In this document: one piece after another, positions 47,373 through 57,900 of the stretch
How the letters are laid out: each line of letters begins with the position of its first letter
Position numbering within the stretch: position 1 is the stretch's first letter
Assembly: GCA_937949945.1 (NCBI GenBank)
Contig: CALFEQ010000085.1
Span: forward strand, 1 to 64,000
Length of the DNA: 64,000 nucleotides
Source: an uncultured Myxococcales bacterium
Lineage (GTDB): Bacteria; Myxococcota_A; Polyangia; Polyangiales; Polyangiaceae
Reading direction: 5' to 3'
Notes under the pieces: generated by a model
Seen by the model: the letters and a program-made list of their open reading frames with translations, nothing else
Databases searched by the model: none
What the model was told of the DNA's origin: nothing
Program-made: the position numbers and the translations under genes

Positions 47373-48314
47373 TTACTGCGAACCGCAGAACGACACGCAC
47401 GTGCCAGGGCCATCTGATGTCTGTTTGCAGATACCCTTACACTCGAAGATTGCGTTCCCGTTGTTGCGGCACTCCTCTCCCGCGTTTTTCCGGGGCGCGC
47501 ACTGACCGAGGGCGGGATCGCAGAAGAAGCCCTCCTCGCAATGCTCGGTGATCCGACACGCTTTACCCTCAGGTGTCGGGCCTTCCTTGCTGCATACGCC
47601 CTCACGGCACGACAGGCCCTCGGCGCACTCGAGGCCGGTGCAGGGCTCCCCCTCCTCCGAGAACGGGACGCAACGATACTCGATGCACGGCGGGCTCGGA
47701 CACTCCAGCGTCTCCTGAAAGAAAACGCAGGTGAGCCCCGGCTCGCAAGGCGGGTGATCCACGGACGTGCTCGGACCGATGCACCCCTGGTTGAACCCCG
47801 CCGGCTTCACGCACGAGCTGATGCCCGTGTCTTTCGACGGGGGGCACACGAGCCCGACCTTGCAGTCCTCGCTCGTGACGCATTGCTGGCCCTCGTCCTG
47901 CTGCCCCGAGAGGATGCGGTTGCACCCCGCCTCGTCTTCCGCCCGGCGTACCTGGGCGGTGGGCGTGGCGCCGCACTGCCGCGACGACAGGTGCGACAAG
48001 CACGAGCTGGCAGCCTGTCCGTCGAAGCGCTGCCGGCCCTCGCTCGCGCCGAGCGCGCGCGAGATCTGCTCTGCGCAGTCGTCGGCGGACGCGTACCGAT
48101 AGCGGGACGCGAACTGGCGCTCCTGCCGGTCGGCGTCGGTGCAGCACGAGAACGCGGGCGAGGCGAACAGGTCCTGACAGAACTTCCTCACCTCGGCGCT
48201 CGGGCCGCTCCCGGAATCATCCGAGCATGCCGCGAAGGCCAGAACGACTGCGCCGTAACCGCCGAAGACGAAGACACGCGCCGCCCGGCGCACGCGCGAG
48301 ACCCGAACGATCAT
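47373..48314 (-). CDS. Cys-rich lipoprotein with repeated disulfide modules
   Basis: A 313-residue protein. VVLAFAAC|SDD is a lipobox. The mature part has some 28 Cys, with repeats of the type (E/G)xxCxxxxxCxxGLxC (CVTSEDCKVGLVCPPSKD, CRITEHCEEGFFCDPALGQC), like Dickkopf-type modules common in myxobacterial surface proteins. It is probably outside the cytoplasmic membrane and disulfide-bonded. It is 94 bp upstream of the TonB-locus TPR gene and may or may not belong to it. Confidence 0.82.
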   Translation of the reverse strand: MIVRVSRVRRAARVFVFGGYGAVVLAFAACSDDSGSGPSAEVRKFCQDLFASPAFSCCTDADRQERQFASRYRYASADDCAEQISRALGASEGRQRFDGQAASSCLSHLSSRQCGATPTAQVRRAEDEAGCNRILSGQQDEGQQCVTSEDCKVGLVCPPSKDTGISSCVKPAGFNQGCIGPSTSVDHPPCEPGLTCVFFQETLECPSPPCIEYRCVPFSEEGEPCTGLECAEGLSCREGVCSKEGPTPEGKACRITEHCEEGFFCDPALGQCAPRKNAGEECRNNGNAIFECKGICKQTSDGPGTCVSFCGSQ

Positions 48315-48456
48315 CCGACCATCTTCCTTTCGATGTCCGCCGATCGTTGTACCTCAGTGTGCGGCACCTACACCATCGTGTTGATCGCACACGCCACCGG
48401 GCACGCTCGGACGCGCGTTTCCGCCACGGGAACGTCCGACGTGGACGCCGTCGGCT

Positions 48457-49908
48457 TCAATTGTTCGCTGCGAGCAGGTGCAACGACGAGATCTTCGCGC
48501 TCGCCGGCGGCGCGACCGTCGTGACGAGGTCGTCGAGGAATCCCCGCGCCCAGGAGCGCGCATCGCAATCGGCCACGCGCGACCGGAGCACCCGCATGCG
48601 CCGGCGCTGCTCCTCCGGGCTCATCTCGAGCGCCTGCTGGATGGCCTGGGAGATCCCGGCGAGGTGGTACGGGTTGACGGTGACCGCCTCGCGCAGCTCC
48701 GCGGCCGCGCCTGCGAACTCGCTGAGCACGAGGACGCCTTGCTCGTCGACGCGGCTCGCGACGTACTCCTTCGCCACGAGGTTCATGCCGTCGCGCAGCG
48801 GCGTCACGAGCATGACGTCGGCGGCGCGATAGAGCGCCACGAGCTCCGTCATCGGGATCGATCGATAGAGGAGCTTGACGGGGCTCGACGTCGGCGTCCC
48901 GTACCGCGCGTTGATCCGGCCGACGAGCTCGTTCACGTGGCGGCGGAGCGACGCGTACGCCTCCACCTTCTCTCGCGTCGGGACGGCGACCTGGACGAAG
49001 AGGATCTTCTCGCGCAGCTCGGGCGCCCGCTCGAGGAGCTGCTCCATCGCCAGCAGCCGGCGCGGGATCCCCTTCGTGTAGTCGAGGCGGTCCACGCCGA
49101 GGACGATGCGCTTGCCGGAGGCGCCGGCGCGGAGCCGCTCGAGCTCGGCGGCGACCTGCTCGGACCGCGCCATCCGCTCGAAGCCTTCGACGTCGATCCC
49201 GATCGGGTGCGCGGCGACGCGGACCCTGCGCGTCCCGATCTCGATCCACTCGTCGTCGACCCGCGCGCCGAGGAGCGCCTCGCACGCCTGTCGGAACGCC
49301 CGTGCATAGCCTTCCGTGTGGAAGCCGACGAGGTCGGCGCCGGCGATGCCGTCGAGGATCTGCTCGCGCCACGGCAGGACGGCAAAGACCTCCGCGGACG
49401 GGAAAGGCACGTGGAGGAAGAAGCCGATGCGGACGTTCGGGACGAGCCGCCGCAACATCGCGGGCACGAGCGCGAGCTGGTAGTCGTGCACCCAGACGAG
49501 GTCGCCGGGCCGGACGAGCGAAGCCACGCGCTCGGCGAAGCGCCGGTTGACCGCCCGGTACACCTCCCAGTCATCGACGGCCTCGAGGTGGACCTTGTCG
49601 ACGAAGTAGTGGAGGAGCGGCCAGAGGACGCCGTTCGCGAACCCGTCGTAGTAGTGCGCCACCTCGCTCGGCGTGAGGTGCACGGGGACGCACCGCATGG
49701 CCTCGAGCGATCGATCCAACCCGGCGATGTCCTCCGCCGTCGCTCGCGATACATCGCCTGGCCAACCGACCCACACGGCCTCCATCGTCTCGTGTGGTTT
49801 GGAGAGCGCGGTCGCGAGACCACCGGCGGACGATACGACTTTCAGCTCGCCCCGCTCGGTGCGTACGGATACCGGCAGACGGTTGGAGACGAAGATCGTT
49901 CGGCGCAT
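48457..49908 (-). CDS. otsA: trehalose-6-phosphate synthase
   Basis: A 483-residue GT20 enzyme that makes trehalose-6-phosphate from UDP-glucose and glucose-6-phosphate, for osmotic and desiccation stress or development. Motifs: FVSNRLPVSV near the start, DLVWVHDYQLALVPAMLRR, LGVDRLDYTKGIPRRL, and VTPLRDGMNLVAKEYVASR. A good ribosome site (AGGAG) precedes the ATG at 49908, which rules out the longer frame. No otsB phosphatase is adjacent. Upstream lies an AT-rich region with inverted repeats, then the largest hexamer repeat in the window. Confidence 0.95.
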   Translation of the reverse strand: MRRTIFVSNRLPVSVRTERGELKVVSSAGGLATALSKPHETMEAVWVGWPGDVSRATAEDIAGLDRSLEAMRCVPVHLTPSEVAHYYDGFANGVLWPLLHYFVDKVHLEAVDDWEVYRAVNRRFAERVASLVRPGDLVWVHDYQLALVPAMLRRLVPNVRIGFFLHVPFPSAEVFAVLPWREQILDGIAGADLVGFHTEGYARAFRQACEALLGARVDDEWIEIGTRRVRVAAHPIGIDVEGFERMARSEQVAAELERLRAGASGKRIVLGVDRLDYTKGIPRRLLAMEQLLERAPELREKILFVQVAVPTREKVEAYASLRRHVNELVGRINARYGTPTSSPVKLLYRSIPMTELVALYRAADVMLVTPLRDGMNLVAKEYVASRVDEQGVLVLSEFAGAAAELREAVTVNPYHLAGISQAIQQALEMSPEEQRRRMRVLRSRVADCDARSWARGFLDDLVTTVAPPASAKISSLHLLAANN

Positions 49909-50082
49909 GACGGAACTCCTCGGTTTGGGTCGATTTCGATGCCTCCTCGCCCGCATGTCCCCGGGCGCGCGAGAGAACCCCACCAGAGTGCCACTGGTGG
50001 AAAATGTTGTTAATAACGAAACATCGACCGGACGTGTCGGTAACGTCGACATGGAAGTGCGACATGTCCAGCCTTTGGCTGA
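49909..50082. other. otsA upstream region
   Basis: Leader and likely promoter region of otsA, with the inverted repeats listed separately. With the composite repeat that follows, the whole gene-free gap to parE is about 600 bp. No gene is seen. Confidence 0.5.
49980..50023 (-). promoter_or_regulatory. inverted repeat and AT-rich near-palindrome upstream of otsA
   Basis: CCACCAG (49980-49986) and CTGGTGG (49994-50000) are perfect 7-bp arms. They are followed by AAAATGTTGTTAATAACG, a near-palindrome around TTAA, one of the few strongly AT-rich patches here. In the otsA direction the AT patch comes first and the hairpin second, fitting a promoter followed by an operator or leader stem. Confidence 0.4.
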
Positions 50083-50497
50083 GGCTCCAGGCTCCAGGCT
50101 CCGGGCTCCATTTCGGAGGCTCCGGGCTCCAGGGGTCGAAGTACTTCGGAGGCTCCGGGCTCCAGGCTCCGGGCTCCAGGGGTGGGGGCCCTTCGGAGTC
50201 CCCGGGCTCCGGGCTCCGGGCTCCAGGGGTGGGAGTCCTCCAGAGACTCCAGGCTCCGGGCTCCAGGCTCCAGGGCGAGTTCTCGGCGGCGGCAGTCGTA
50301 AGTCCTTCGGCTGAATCGCCTGCTGACGCGACCTCGGTATGCGTGCGCAAAGCGGGCCCCCGGCGTTTCCGAATGGACCGCCGCCCTCGAACAGCGTTTC
50401 AAGAGAGTCTCGATTCCGAGCCTGTCGGGAGACTAGAGCCGGAAGGCTCGCGAGGTCCGGCCTCTAGCTCCGGATCTGGAGCCTGGAGCCTGGAGCC
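50083..50497. repeat. composite repeat with opposed hexamer arrays (locus D/E)
   Basis: The largest copy. From 50083 to 50275 about 15 GGCTCC(A/G) units occur in five blocks, separated by short spacers such as AGGGGTCGAAGTACTTCGGA, which holds a palindrome (CGAAGTACTTCG), and related CCCTTCGGAG and CCTCCAGAG forms, giving a higher-order repeat of about 40 bp. After about 200 bp, 50476-50497 has three units in the opposite orientation (CTGGAGCC), ending 8 bp from the parE stop. Confidence 0.65.
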
Positions 50498-50504
50498 TCC
50501 TACG

Positions 50505-52412
50505 TCACACATCGATCGCCGCCGCCTCCTGCGCGTGCTCCATGATGAACTGGAAGCGCGCGGCGGGATCCTTCCCCATGAGGTCGTTGATGACGCGATC
50601 GGTCTGGAGCGCGTCGGAGATCTCGACGCGGAGCAGGCGGCGCGTCTTCGGGCAGAGCGTCGTCTCCCACAGGACCTTCGGCATCATCTCGCCGAGGCCC
50701 TTGAAGCGGGTGATCTCCACCTTCGATTCGTCCTTGCCGACCTTCTTCAGGATCCGCTCCTTGTCGGCGTCGTCGATCGCCCAGTACGTCTCCTTGCCGA
50801 CGTCGATGCGATAGAGCGGCGGGACGGCCACGTACACTTTGCCGCTCTTCAGGAGCTCCGGCATGTGCCGGTAGAAGAACGTGAGGAGCAGCGTCGAGAT
50901 GTGGTGGCCGTCGGAGTCGGCGTCCGCCAGGATGATGATGCGCGTGTAGCGGAGCTTGTCGACGGAGAAGTCCTTGCCGACGCCGCAGCCGAGCGCGACG
51001 ACGAGATCGGCGAGCTCCTTGTTCTCGAGGACCTTCGCGAGGCTGACGGACTCCGTGTTGAGGACCTTGCCTCGCAGCGGCAGGACGGCCTGGTGCTCGC
51101 GGTCCCGGCCCTGCTTCGCCGAGCCGCCTGCGGAGTCGCCCTCGACGATGAACAGCTCCGTCTTGTCGCGCTGGGTGCTCGTGCAGTCGCTGAGCTTGCC
51201 CGGCAGCGTGAGACGGCCGCTCGTCGCCGTCTTGCGCGAGACGGCGGCGGAGGCGGCGCGCGACGCCTCACGGGCGCGCGCGGCGAGGACGATGCGCGCG
51301 ATGATCTGCTCGGCGACGCTGCGGTTGGAGTTGAGCCACTGCTCGAGCGCGGGGCGGACCGCGCCGTCGACGAAGGTCTGCACCTCCGGGTTGTTGAGGC
51401 GATCCTTCGTCTGACCCTGGAACTGCGGCTCGGCGACGTACACGCTGAGCACGCACGAGAAGCCCTCGCGGATGTCCTCGGCCGCGATCGTCACGCCGCG
51501 CGGCGTCAGGTTGTGCGTCTCGATGTAGTTACGTACGGCCTTGCCGACGGCGCTCCGGAGCCCGTTCTCGTGCGTGCCTCCCGAGCCGGTCGGGATGCCG
51601 TTCACGTAACTGCGAACGTGCTCGTCCGTCGCCTCCGTCCACTGGAAGGCGACCTCGACCTTCGCGCCGTTCTCCTTCGTCAGGGTGAACGGCATCTCGT
51701 GGATCGGCCTCTGGCCGCGCTCCGTGACGACCTTCTTCAGGTAGTCGACGATTCCCTGATCGTGCTTGAACGTCTCGTCGGTGCCGCGCGCCTCGTCGAT
51801 GAAGCGCACCTTCACGCCGCGGTGGAGGAAGCTCGCGATCTCGAGGCGCTCGCGGATGATCGCCGGATCGAACTCCGTGCGCGGGAAGATCGTCGGATCG
51901 GGCTGGAAGAAGACCGTGGTGCCGGTGCCGCGCGCGGGGCCGACCTTCTTCAGCGGGCCGGTGGGCCTGCCGCGCTTGAACTCCATCATCCACTCGGCGC
52001 CGCCGCGCTTGACCTTGGCCACGAGCCGCGTGGAGAGCGCGTTGACGACGGAGGCGCCCACGCCGTGGAGACCGCCCGAGGTCTTGTAGTTGGCGCCTTC
52101 GAACTTTCCGCCGGCGTGGAGCGTCGTGAAGATGATCTCGAGCGCGGTCTTCTTGTGCTTGGGGTGCTTGTCGATCGGGATGCCGCGGCCGTCGTCGGTC
52201 ACGGTGATGCTCGACCCGTCCTTGTGGAGCGTCACCGTGATCTCCTTCGCGTACCCGTTCATCGCCTCGTCGACGGAGTTGTCGACGATCTCCCAGACGA
52301 GGTGATGCAGGCCGGCGGTGCCGACCCCGCCGATGTACATGCCAGGCCTCTTGCGGACCGGCTCGAGCCCCTCGAGGACCTGGATGTCTTTTGCGGTGTA
52401 CTCGGTGGCCAT
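50505..52412 (-). CDS. parE: DNA topoisomerase IV subunit B
   Basis: A 635-residue GyrB/ParE-type ATPase. GHKL motifs: EIVDNSVDEAMNG, VTDDGRGIPIDKH and GGLHGVGASVVNALS; TOPRIM: FIVEGDSAGGSAKQGRDR and ADADSDGHHISTLLLTFFYR. It is called ParE rather than GyrB because it lies 69 bp downstream of parC and lacks the GyrB insert. With ParC it unlinks daughter chromosomes. Its stop is 8 bp from a hexamer array. Confidence 0.93.
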   Translation of the reverse strand: MATEYTAKDIQVLEGLEPVRKRPGMYIGGVGTAGLHHLVWEIVDNSVDEAMNGYAKEITVTLHKDGSSITVTDDGRGIPIDKHPKHKKTALEIIFTTLHAGGKFEGANYKTSGGLHGVGASVVNALSTRLVAKVKRGGAEWMMEFKRGRPTGPLKKVGPARGTGTTVFFQPDPTIFPRTEFDPAIIRERLEIASFLHRGVKVRFIDEARGTDETFKHDQGIVDYLKKVVTERGQRPIHEMPFTLTKENGAKVEVAFQWTEATDEHVRSYVNGIPTGSGGTHENGLRSAVGKAVRNYIETHNLTPRGVTIAAEDIREGFSCVLSVYVAEPQFQGQTKDRLNNPEVQTFVDGAVRPALEQWLNSNRSVAEQIIARIVLAARAREASRAASAAVSRKTATSGRLTLPGKLSDCTSTQRDKTELFIVEGDSAGGSAKQGRDREHQAVLPLRGKVLNTESVSLAKVLENKELADLVVALGCGVGKDFSVDKLRYTRIIILADADSDGHHISTLLLTFFYRHMPELLKSGKVYVAVPPLYRIDVGKETYWAIDDADKERILKKVGKDESKVEITRFKGLGEMMPKVLWETTLCPKTRRLLRVEISDALQTDRVINDLMGKDPAARFQFIMEHAQEAAAIDV

Positions 52413-52481
52413 GCTGCTTTCCCTGGTGACGACTTCCTCGGCGGTCGGGTGATCGGCGCTCGGCCGCGCTCGCGGCGGGCC

Positions 52482-54971
<2,490 letters not shown>

Positions 54972-55008
54972 GAGGGCGCTTGCTCCTCTCCTACGTGGCC
55001 AGTGGCTA

Positions 55009-55032
55009 ACTGTTCTTTCGTACAGTCGTCAA
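55009..55032 (-). promoter_or_regulatory. CTGT-N8-ACAG inverted repeat near the parC promoter
   Basis: ACTGTTCTTTCGTACAGT (55009-55026) is an inverted repeat matching the enterobacterial LexA layout CTGT-N8-ACAG. On the minus strand a -35-like TTGACG (55032-55027) touches it, so the repeat would lie between -35 and -10. A good -10 is not seen. Confidence 0.35.
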
Positions 55033-55209
55033 GTTACGGGCAAAGATTGGTCGAGCCGAGCCGTTCCGCCTCGATCGCAAAGCGACAGCTGTGCTCGAAA
55101 TACGCGTCATCATTGAGGTCTCGAATGGGTATCCGAGCCTCATCGACATGGCGCCCCGGATGGCGGGAAGTTACGTACCAGCTACCCGCTCCTCCTACCC
55201 GAGGACCCC

Positions 55210-55431
55210 ATGCTTCTCCTCCCCGTGCAGCCCGACCTCAGCCACGCCCCCACCGCCGGACGACCGGTTCATCCGCCCGTGACGACCGACGACGAGCGGA
55301 GCGAGCACGACCGTGGCTCCTGGCGCAGCCTGCAGGCGGTCGGTCCCGTGGCCGTGCTCGGCGCGATGATCGAGCAACGCAAGCGCTCGTCGAGCCCGCC
55401 GCCGCCTCCTGAGTTCCAGAAGATCCGCTGA
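55210..55431 (+). CDS. small hypothetical protein upstream of the HD hydrolase
   Basis: A 73-residue protein. GAGGA lies 5 bp before the ATG, and its stop is 3 bp before the next start, both of which support a real gene. It is hydrophilic, with a Pro-rich end (SSSPPPPPEFQKIR) and a short hydrophobic piece (LQAVGPVAVLGAMI). No known domain. It may regulate or partner the HD protein. Confidence 0.55.
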   Translation: MLLLPVQPDLSHAPTAGRPVHPPVTTDDERSEHDRGSWRSLQAVGPVAVLGAMIEQRKRSSSPPPPPEFQKIR

Positions 55432-55434
55432 GCC

Positions 55435-55974
55435 GTGCTGCTCAAGTCGGCGCTCGACTGGGCCGCGGTCTGGCACGCGGATCAGCTTCGCAAGTACCCG
55501 AACGCGCGCGTGCCGTACATGAGCCACGTCGCGGGCGTGGCCGCGATCCTCTCACGTCACGGCTTCGCCGAAGACGTCGTCGCCGCGGGCGCGCTCCACG
55601 ACGTGATGGAGGACTGCGGCGTCACGTACGAAGAGCTCTCAGCGAAGTTCGGCGCGCGCATCGCCGATCTCGTCCGCCACGTGAGCGAACAAGACAAGTC
55701 GCTCCCGTGGGAGGAGCGCAAGCGCCGCTACCTCGAGCACTTCGTCCACAAACCGTGGGAGGCGCAGGCGATCACGCTCGCCGACAAGATCGACAACCTG
55801 CAGTCGATCATCGTCTGCGCGCGCACTTGGGGCGATCCCTGGTCGATGTTCAAGCGCGGCCGCGACGCGCAGCTCGAACGCTTCCACGCGCTGCGCGAGC
55901 GTGCGGAGGCGCTTCCGAAGCACGCGATCGTCGACGAGTACGTGGCGGTGCTGCGGGAAGTGGAGGCGATCTGA
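55435..55974 (+). CDS. HD-domain, (p)ppGpp-hydrolase-like protein
   Basis: A 179-residue single-domain HD protein of the SpoT/Mesh1 hydrolase type. Metal ligands are His31 (YMSHVAGVA), His55-Asp56 (ALHDVMED) and the Asp of LADKIDNLQ. No synthetase, TGS or ACT domain is present, so it may be a small alarmone hydrolase or an enzyme for a related nucleotide. A GTG start is used, 3 bp after the small upstream gene. A hexamer array starts right after its stop. Confidence 0.85.
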   Translation: MLLKSALDWAAVWHADQLRKYPNARVPYMSHVAGVAAILSRHGFAEDVVAAGALHDVMEDCGVTYEELSAKFGARIADLVRHVSEQDKSLPWEERKRRYLEHFVHKPWEAQAITLADKIDNLQSIIVCARTWGDPWSMFKRGRDAQLERFHALRERAEALPKHAIVDEYVAVLREVEAI

Positions 55975-55977
55975 AGA

Positions 55978-56295
55978 GGCTCCGGGCTCCGGGCTCCAGG
56001 CTCCAGGGAAGTCAGTCCTCAGTCCTCAGCGGAAGCGTGCTTCGGGCCTCGTGGCGGCTCGGTCGGACTGCGGGCGTCGGGGCGCGACGCAACGGAGGCT
56101 CCAGGCTCCGAGCTCGAGGCTCCAGCGGGGCTCCAGGATAGAGAGGCTCCAGGGGGGAAGATGCTCTACCGCGCCGAGCTCGATCGCAGTAGCGTGTCGC
56201 GCGATGCGGTTCGCCTCGAGCGACTCTTCCCGCCAACGCGGCGACGAGCTCCCGGGTCGCCTCCCTGGAGCCCGGAGCCCGGAGCCTGGAGCCTG
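55978..56295. repeat. composite repeat with opposed hexamer arrays (locus F-H)
   Basis: GGCTCC(G/A) units at 55978-56008 begin 3 bp after the HD gene stop. A second, looser set in the same orientation is at 56097-56154. Opposite-orientation units (GGAGCC) are at 56265-56295, ending 8 bp before the MFS start. The ends are therefore inverted across about 250 bp. The gap between the two genes consists almost only of this element. Confidence 0.6.
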
Positions 56296-56303
56296 ATCCC
56301 CCC

Positions 56304-57536
56304 GTGATCCGCCGACCTTGGGCGATCCTCGCGCTGCTCACGGGGCTCAACCTCCTCAACTACCTCGATCGCCTCGTTCTCTCCGCAGTGCTGCCGAAGG
56401 TGCAGGAAGAGCTGCACCTGTCGAACTTCGAGGGAGGTCTGCTCGCGACGATCTTCCTCATCGGCTACTTCGTGACCTCGCCGATCTTCGGCGCGCTCGG
56501 CGACCGGCTCCCGCGCAAGGGGCTCATCGCCGCCGGCGTCGCGGTCTGGAGCGCGGCGACGGTGGGCTCGGGTCTCGCGACCGGGCTCTGGTCGCTCTTG
56601 ATCGCGCGCGCCCTCGTCGGCGTCGGAGAGGCGAGCTACGCGACGCTCGCGCCCACGATCATCGACGACGTCACGCCGGCCGAACGCAAAGGTCGTGCGC
56701 TCGCCATCTTCTACATCGCGACGCCGATCGGAGGCGCGCTCGGCTACCTCGTCGGTGGCTTCGTCGAGCATCGATGGGGATGGCGGAGCGCGTTCTTCGT
56801 CGCCGGTGGTCCGGGCCTCGTTCTCGCGCTCGTCTGTCTGCTCCTCTACGAGCCGGCGCGGAAGCTCGCGACGGAGAAGGCCAATGTCTTGCGCGACGTC
56901 GGCAAGCTCGTGCGCGCGCCCCTCTACCGGCAGGGCGTCCTCGGCTACTGCGCGTACACGGCCGCGATCGGCGCGTTCTCGTACTGGGCGCCCAAGTTCC
57001 TCTACGCGCGCTACGCGATGCCCCTCGCCGCGGCGAACTTCCAGTTCGGCATCATCACCGTCGTCGGCGGCGCGATCGGCACCCTCGTCGGCGGCCGCCT
57101 CGCCGACCGCGCGTCGAAGTCGGTCGATGCGGGCTCGGAGGCCGCAGACGCGAGCGCGCGAACGCGGGCGCGCGTCAACGGCCTTCTCAAGATCTGCGCC
57201 CTCGGGAGCGCCGTCGGCGCGCCCCTCGCCGTCGGTAGCTTCCTGTCGCCGAGCCCGACGCTCTTCTTCGTCCTCGTCTTCCTCGCGATCGCCTTCCTCT
57301 TCGTCGTCACGTCCCCCATCAACGCGGTCATCCTCCAGGCCGTCCCGACGGAGCTCCGTGCGAGCGCGATGGCGCTCAGCATCTTCTCGATCCACGTCTT
57401 CGGCGACCTCTGGTCCCCGCCCCTCGTCGGCCTGCTCGCCGATCACCTCCCGATCCAGGTCGCGATGATGTCCCTGCCCTTCGCGATCGCCCTGGGCGCC
57501 GCGCTGTGGTGGCCTCGCCGCGCCGCCGCGCCCTGA
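56304..57536 (+). CDS. MFS transporter, spinster-like
   Basis: A 410-residue major facilitator with about 12 membrane segments. Motifs: LNLLNYLDRLVLSAVLP in helix 1, then GALGDRLPRKGLIAAGVAVW (the motif A loop) and IARALVGVGEASYATLAP (helix 4), which resemble spinster-type transporters of lipids or sugar-like compounds. The substrate is unknown. A GTG start is used; the start region is squeezed against the hexamer repeat, so no normal ribosome site or promoter is seen between the repeat and the gene. Confidence 0.85.
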   Translation: MIRRPWAILALLTGLNLLNYLDRLVLSAVLPKVQEELHLSNFEGGLLATIFLIGYFVTSPIFGALGDRLPRKGLIAAGVAVWSAATVGSGLATGLWSLLIARALVGVGEASYATLAPTIIDDVTPAERKGRALAIFYIATPIGGALGYLVGGFVEHRWGWRSAFFVAGGPGLVLALVCLLLYEPARKLATEKANVLRDVGKLVRAPLYRQGVLGYCAYTAAIGAFSYWAPKFLYARYAMPLAAANFQFGIITVVGGAIGTLVGGRLADRASKSVDAGSEAADASARTRARVNGLLKICALGSAVGAPLAVGSFLSPSPTLFFVLVFLAIAFLFVVTSPINAVILQAVPTELRASAMALSIFSIHVFGDLWSPPLVGLLADHLPIQVAMMSLPFAIALGAALWWPRRAAAP

Positions 57537-57900
57537 GCCGGCGCGCGGCGGTGCGACGCCCCGGCCCGTCGGCGCGGCGCCGAGCCGTCGAATGTGCGCC
57601 CGCGCCGGCGCAACGACACGGGTCGCACGCGGTCGAAAGCGACGAGCGGCGCGCCCCGGACCGGAGGGACGGCGTCACGCCTGCGCGCGCGCCTGGCCAA
57701 GGCGCCAAGATCTCGGCGGAAATCTTTGGCGTTCGCCACCAACGCTCGGTTGACCTCGAAGGCCATGGTCGAGTACTGAGAGCGCTCGATTCGTCTTTCG
57801 TGATGGGGTCCGCCCCATACCCCACCCGCTCCGAGCCTCGCCTGGCGAGCCTCGATCCGCTTCGCGGCTCCCATCCCGTCCGAAGCGGGGTCCTTCAGCG
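57537..57900. other. intergenic region before bamA, no gene seen
   Basis: A 364-bp gap between the MFS gene and bamA on the same strand. A slightly less GC-rich stretch at 57710-57790 could hold the bamA promoter. Short open frames on both strands show no family or good start. Confidence 0.45.

Noticed and set aside
50083..50275. Possible CRISPR array
   Set aside because: The units are six bases long with variable short spacers; there is no 25-40-bp direct repeat and no cas gene.
50083..50500. Frames reading LEPGAW- or LQAPGS-type repeat proteins
   Set aside because: They come from translating the hexamer arrays, lack ribosome sites and extend from non-coding DNA.
57443..57874. Minus-strand gene before bamA (frame containing MAFEVNRALVANAKDF)
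   Set aside because: Most of the frame is Arg-rich and overlaps the MFS gene end; no ribosome site or family match.
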